Shown here: positions 5,906-8,409 of the stretch, in pieces
How positions within the stretch are numbered: the first letter of the stretch is position 1
Layout: each line of letters opens with the position of its first letter
DNA from: an uncultured Acetobacteraceae bacterium
GTDB lineage: Bacteria > Pseudomonadota > Alphaproteobacteria > Acetobacterales > Acetobacteraceae
Direction: 5' to 3'
DNA length: 8,409 nt
NCBI GenBank assembly: GCA_903839965.1
Contig: CAIMEK010000868.1
Coordinates: 1-8,409, forward strand
Notes under the pieces: model-generated
The model's input: only the letters and a program-made list of their open reading frames with translations
Database searches by the model: none
Told to the model about the DNA's origin: nothing
Program-made: the position numbers and the translations under genes

Positions 5906-6652
5906 CTAGGCCACCGCCAGCGCCGCCACCGTGTGGATGAGCAGGGCCAGGTCCTGCGGGCGCGACAGGCGGTGGTCGCCGTCCTTGACCAGCGTCACCT
6001 GCACGTCGTCGCCGCGCCGCCCGGCGGCCAGCCGCAGGGCGGTTTCCCACGGCACTTCGAGGTCCCGCTGCCCGTGCAGCAGGCGTACCGGGCAGTCGAG
6101 CGCGATCTCGCCGCCCAGCAGCAGGTGCCGCCGCCCTTCCTCGATCAGCCGCCGCGTGATCGGGGTGGGATCGCCATAGCGGCTCGGCGCCAGCAGCACG
6201 CCCTCGCGCAGCAGCCGCGCGCGCTCCGGCGGGGCCATCGCCTCCCACATCAGCGCTTCGGTGAAATCCGGCGCCGCGGCGACGCCGATGAGGCCGGCGA
6301 TCCGCCCGGGCATCGCCAGCGCGGTCAGCAGGGCGATCCAGCCGCCCATGGAGGAGCCCACCAGCACGAGCCTGCCTGCGGTGACCGCGGCGATCACCCG
6401 GCGCGCATCCTCGGCCCATTGCCCGATGGTGCCCTCGGTGAACGCGCCGGTGCTGGCGCCGTGCCCGGAATAGTCGAGCCGCAGCAGCGCGCGGCCCTCG
6501 GCGGCGCACCAGTCGCGCAGCGCGGTCGCCTTCGAGCCCTCCATGTTGCTGCCGAAGCCGGGCAGGAACACCAGCGTGGGGCCGCGCCCCGCCAGCAGCG
6601 CCCAGGCCAGTTCCACCCCGTCGCCGCGGTCCAGCCGACCGGTGCTTTCCAT
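5906..6652 (-). CDS. ABHD10-like alpha/beta hydrolase (serine esterase/thioesterase)
   Basis: The 248-residue product is a single-domain alpha/beta hydrolase. The nucleophile elbow is GSSMGGW with Ser101, the acid is Asp197 in HGQRD, and the base is His227 in DGDHR, so the triad is complete. LVFLPGFGSNMEGSKA, RLDYSGHGAS and CPVRLLHGQRD strongly recall mitochondrial ABHD10, a serine hydrolase reported to remove acyl groups from protein thioesters. The bacterial substrate is unknown. No signal peptide is seen, so it is cytoplasmic. I chose ATG 6652 because AAAGGA lies nine bases upstream on the minus strand; ATG 6670, six codons earlier, has only a GGA three bases away. The gene is divergent from the GT4 gene with 46 bases between starts and convergent with the cassette. 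Codon use is host-like, which places the right edge of the foreign segment between 5740 and 5906. Confidence 0.88.
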   Translation of the reverse strand: MESTGRLDRGDGVELAWALLAGRGPTLVFLPGFGSNMEGSKATALRDWCAAEGRALLRLDYSGHGASTGAFTEGTIGQWAEDARRVIAAVTAGRLVLVGSSMGGWIALLTALAMPGRIAGLIGVAAAPDFTEALMWEAMAPPERARLLREGVLLAPSRYGDPTPITRRLIEEGRRHLLLGGEIALDCPVRLLHGQRDLEVPWETALRLAAGRRGDDVQVTLVKDGDHRLSRPQDLALLIHTVAALAVA

Positions 6653-6683
6653 CGGTTCGCGTCCTTTCATTCGTCCGGGCGCG

Positions 6684-6692
6684 TGATATAGG
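6684..6692. promoter_or_regulatory. AT-rich -10-like element shared by divergent genes
   Basis: TGATATAGG is the only AT-rich stretch in the 46-base gap between the hydrolase and GT4 starts. On the plus strand GATATA or TATAGG would be a -10 box six to eight bases before the GT4 ATG, giving a nearly leaderless message. On the minus strand TATATC could serve the hydrolase with a leader of about 25-30 bases that holds its AAAGGA site. No good -35 is visible for either direction. Confidence 0.3.
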
Positions 6693-6698
6693 CCCCGC

Positions 6699-7856
6699 AT
6701 GATGGAAGGAACCCCACGCCGCGCCCCGGTGGTGCTGCAGGTTTTGCCGGCGCTGCAAGGCGGCGGGGTGGAGCGCGGGACGGTGGAGGTGGCCGCCGCC
6801 ATCGTGCGCGCCGGCGGCACCGCCCTGGTGGCCAGCGCCGGCGGGCGCCTGGCGCTCCAGGTCGAGCGGGTGGGCGGGCGCAACATCATCCTGCCGCTGG
6901 CCGGCAAGTCGCCGCTGGCGATGTGGCGCAACGCGGCCGGCCTGGCCCGGGTGATCGCCGCCGAGGGCGTGCAGATCGTGCACGCCCGCTCGCGCGCGCC
7001 GGGCTGGTCGGCCTGGCTGGCGGCGCGGCGCACCGGGGCGCATTTCGTCACCACCTACCACGCCCCGTACGGCGAGCGGCCGCGCCTCAAGCGCGCCTAC
7101 AACGCGGTGATGGCGCGCGGCGAGATCGTCATCGCCATCAGCCGCTACGTGGCCGGACTGATCGAGGCGCGCCACGGGGTTGACCCGGCGCGCATCCGCC
7201 TCATCCCGCGCGGCGTGGACCCGGACACCTTCGACCCCGCCGCCATTTCGCCCGAACGCAAGGCCGCCCTGGCGGCGGCGTGGGGCATCGCGCCCGGCCG
7301 GCCGGTGCTGATGCTGCCCGGGCGGCTCACCCGCTGGAAGGGCCAGCAGGAAGCCATCGCGGCGCTGGCCCGGATGCGCCATCGCGAGCCGGTGGTGGTG
7401 CTGGTGGGCAGCGACCAGGGGCGGCAGAGCTACGCCGAAGGGCTGGACGCGCTGGCTGGCCGGCTCGGCGTGGCCGACCGCGTGCGCCGGGTGGGGCACG
7501 AGGACGACATGCCGGCCGCCTATGCCCTGGCCGACATCGTGCTCAGCGCTTCCACCGAGCCGGAAGGGTTCGGCCGCGTCGTCATCGAGGCGCAGGCCCT
7601 GGCGCGCCCGGTGGTCGCCACCGACCATGGCGGCGCCGCCGAAACGGTGGCGCAGGGGGAAACCGGCTGGCTGGTGCCGCCGGGCGACGCCGCCGCCCTG
7701 GCCGCGGCGCTGGACGCCGTGCTCGACCTGCCCACGGCGCAGCGGGCGGCGGTTGGCGAGCGCGCCCGTGCGGCGGTGCAGGCCCGCTACACGGTGGCCG
7801 CCCTGCAGCAGGCCACGCTGCAGGTCTACCGCGACGTGCTCGCGGGAGGCCGCTGA
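6699..7856 (+). CDS. Glycosyltransferase family 4 (GT-B fold)
   Basis: The 385-residue product is a retaining GT-B glycosyltransferase, about the usual length for GT4. The N-terminal domain opens with a VLQVLPALQGGGVERG strand and glycine loop (11-26) that binds the acceptor side. The C-terminal domain has LPGRLTRWKGQ, the usual start of the donor-binding Rossmann half. It also has the E-x7-E motif between Glu289 and Glu297 (EGFGRVVIE), followed by ALARPVVATDHGGAAETV. It should transfer a sugar from a nucleotide-sugar to a lipid or glycan acceptor at the inner face of the membrane; the specific sugar cannot be read. The next gene is a GT9 enzyme, which points to LPS core or other surface-glycan synthesis. 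Two consecutive ATG codons (6699 and 6702) are both possible starts, and no clear ribosome site precedes them. Composition is host-like. Confidence 0.9.
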   Translation: MMEGTPRRAPVVLQVLPALQGGGVERGTVEVAAAIVRAGGTALVASAGGRLALQVERVGGRNIILPLAGKSPLAMWRNAAGLARVIAAEGVQIVHARSRAPGWSAWLAARRTGAHFVTTYHAPYGERPRLKRAYNAVMARGEIVIAISRYVAGLIEARHGVDPARIRLIPRGVDPDTFDPAAISPERKAALAAAWGIAPGRPVLMLPGRLTRWKGQQEAIAALARMRHREPVVVLVGSDQGRQSYAEGLDALAGRLGVADRVRRVGHEDDMPAAYALADIVLSASTEPEGFGRVVIEAQALARPVVATDHGGAAETVAQGETGWLVPPGDAAALAAALDAVLDLPTAQRAAVGERARAAVQARYTVAALQQATLQVYRDVLAGGR

Positions 7857-7896
7857 TGCAGCGCCAGCGCTGGCGCGCGCCGGGACGGGGGCCGGC

Positions 7897-8409
7897 GTGA
7901 AGCGCATCCTGGTGATCCGGCTGGGCGCGCTCGGCGATTTCTTCCTCTCCTTCGCGCCGTTCGCCGCCATCCGGGCGCAGCATGCGGCCGACGAGGTGAC
8001 CCTGCTGACCACCGCGCCCTTCGCGGCGCTGGCGCGGCGCGCGCCGTGGTTCGACCGGGTGGAGGTGGACGCCCGCCCGGCCGGGTGGAACCTGCCGGGG
8101 CTGCTGCGGCTGCGCCGGCAACTGGCGGGATTTGATTTCGTCTACGATTTGCAGACCTCCGGCCGCTCGTCGCGGTATTTTTTTCTGGCCGGCCGGCCGC
8201 CGTGGTCGGGCATCGCTGCTTGGTGCTCGCATCCGCACGCCAACCCGCGGCGGGACGGCATGCACACGCTGGAGCGCCAGCGCGAGCAGCTCGAAATGGC
8301 CGGGGTGGAGCGGTTTCCGCCGCCGGACCTGGCCTGGCTGGCGCGACCGCCGCCGATGCCGCTGGCGCAGCCGTATGCGCTGCTGGTGCCCGGGGCGGCG
8401 CCGGGCCGC
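7897..8409 (+). CDS. Glycosyltransferase family 9 (heptosyltransferase-like), N-terminal 171 residues
   Basis: The frame is open from a GTG at 7897 to the right edge of the window. The N-terminus, KRILVIRLGALGDFFLSFAP, is the signature start of ADP-heptose:LPS heptosyltransferases; Asp14 is in the position of the conserved catalytic acid. FVYDLQTSGRSS (about 85-96) is the next typical block (D-hQ-s-x-R). Family members add heptose to the LPS inner core in the cytoplasm or at the inner membrane. This is consistent with a Gram-negative host and with the GT4 gene 40 bases upstream in the same direction. GACGGGG lies about seven bases before the GTG, a fair ribosome site. The donor domain and C-terminus are outside the window, so WaaC, WaaF or another GT9 subtype cannot be separated. 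Confidence 0.88.
   Translation, partial: MKRILVIRLGALGDFFLSFAPFAAIRAQHAADEVTLLTTAPFAALARRAPWFDRVEVDARPAGWNLPGLLRLRRQLAGFDFVYDLQTSGRSSRYFFLAGRPPWSGIAAWCSHPHANPRRDGMHTLERQREQLEMAGVERFPPPDLAWLARPPPMPLAQPYALLVPGAAPGR

Noticed and set aside
5838..8012. 724-codon open frame on the minus strand across the hydrolase and glycosyltransferase genes
   Set aside because: It is an antisense and out-of-frame shadow in very GC-rich DNA. Its product is low-complexity Arg/Ala/Pro/Gly/His and it overlaps genes with complete motif sets.
1..8409. CRISPR array, tRNA, rRNA, integrase or transposase
   Set aside because: No spaced direct repeats, no cloverleaf with a CCA-type end, and no recombinase motifs were seen on either strand.

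Overview
The window looks like a low-GC accessory island set into a very GC-rich proteobacterial chromosome. The flanks (1-576 and 5906-8409) are strongly G+C-rich; a sample of 7321-7380 has 46 G/C in 60. They carry ordinary genes: a membrane-anchored TPR-type protein, an ABHD10-like alpha/beta hydrolase, and two glycosyltransferases, one of them of the GT9 (ADP-heptose:LPS heptosyltransferase) type. A GT9 enzyme implies a Gram-negative host. The ABHD10-like hydrolase, the composition and the -10-like boxes lying almost on the start codons suggest an alphaproteobacterium, perhaps Rhodospirillales-like. That placement is an inference and not firm.

Layout. Positions 1-576 (minus): 5' part of the TPR-type gene. 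Positions 577-920: non-coding, rich in hairpins, including a 13-bp perfect palindrome arm pair at 697-730. Positions 921-5740 (plus): four tightly coupled genes with markedly lower GC (4081-4140 has 25 G/C in 60). Positions 5741-5905: a convergent gap with two REP-like hairpins in inverted orientation. Positions 5906-6652 (minus): hydrolase. Positions 6699-8409 (plus): GT4 and GT9 glycosyltransferases.

The four-gene cassette is the notable content. In order it encodes a D12-class (Dam-like) adenine-N6 DNA methyltransferase, a calcineurin-type metallophosphoesterase with all five metal-site motifs, a 607-residue P-loop ATPase resembling ORC/CDC6-type AAA proteins, and a ~312-residue protein of a family I cannot name. 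The first two junctions are 4-base ATGA overlaps and the third is a short overlap, so the genes are probably one translationally coupled transcript. A methylase, a possible nuclease or phosphodiesterase, a switch ATPase and a possible Rossmann-like sensor, carried on a compositionally foreign segment, fit an anti-phage or other mobile-DNA defence system. I do not recognise the combination as a named characterised system. One hypothesis is that the methylase marks self DNA, the ATPase gates activity, the phosphoesterase is the effector and the last protein is a sensor or specificity component. None of these roles is demonstrated by the sequence alone.
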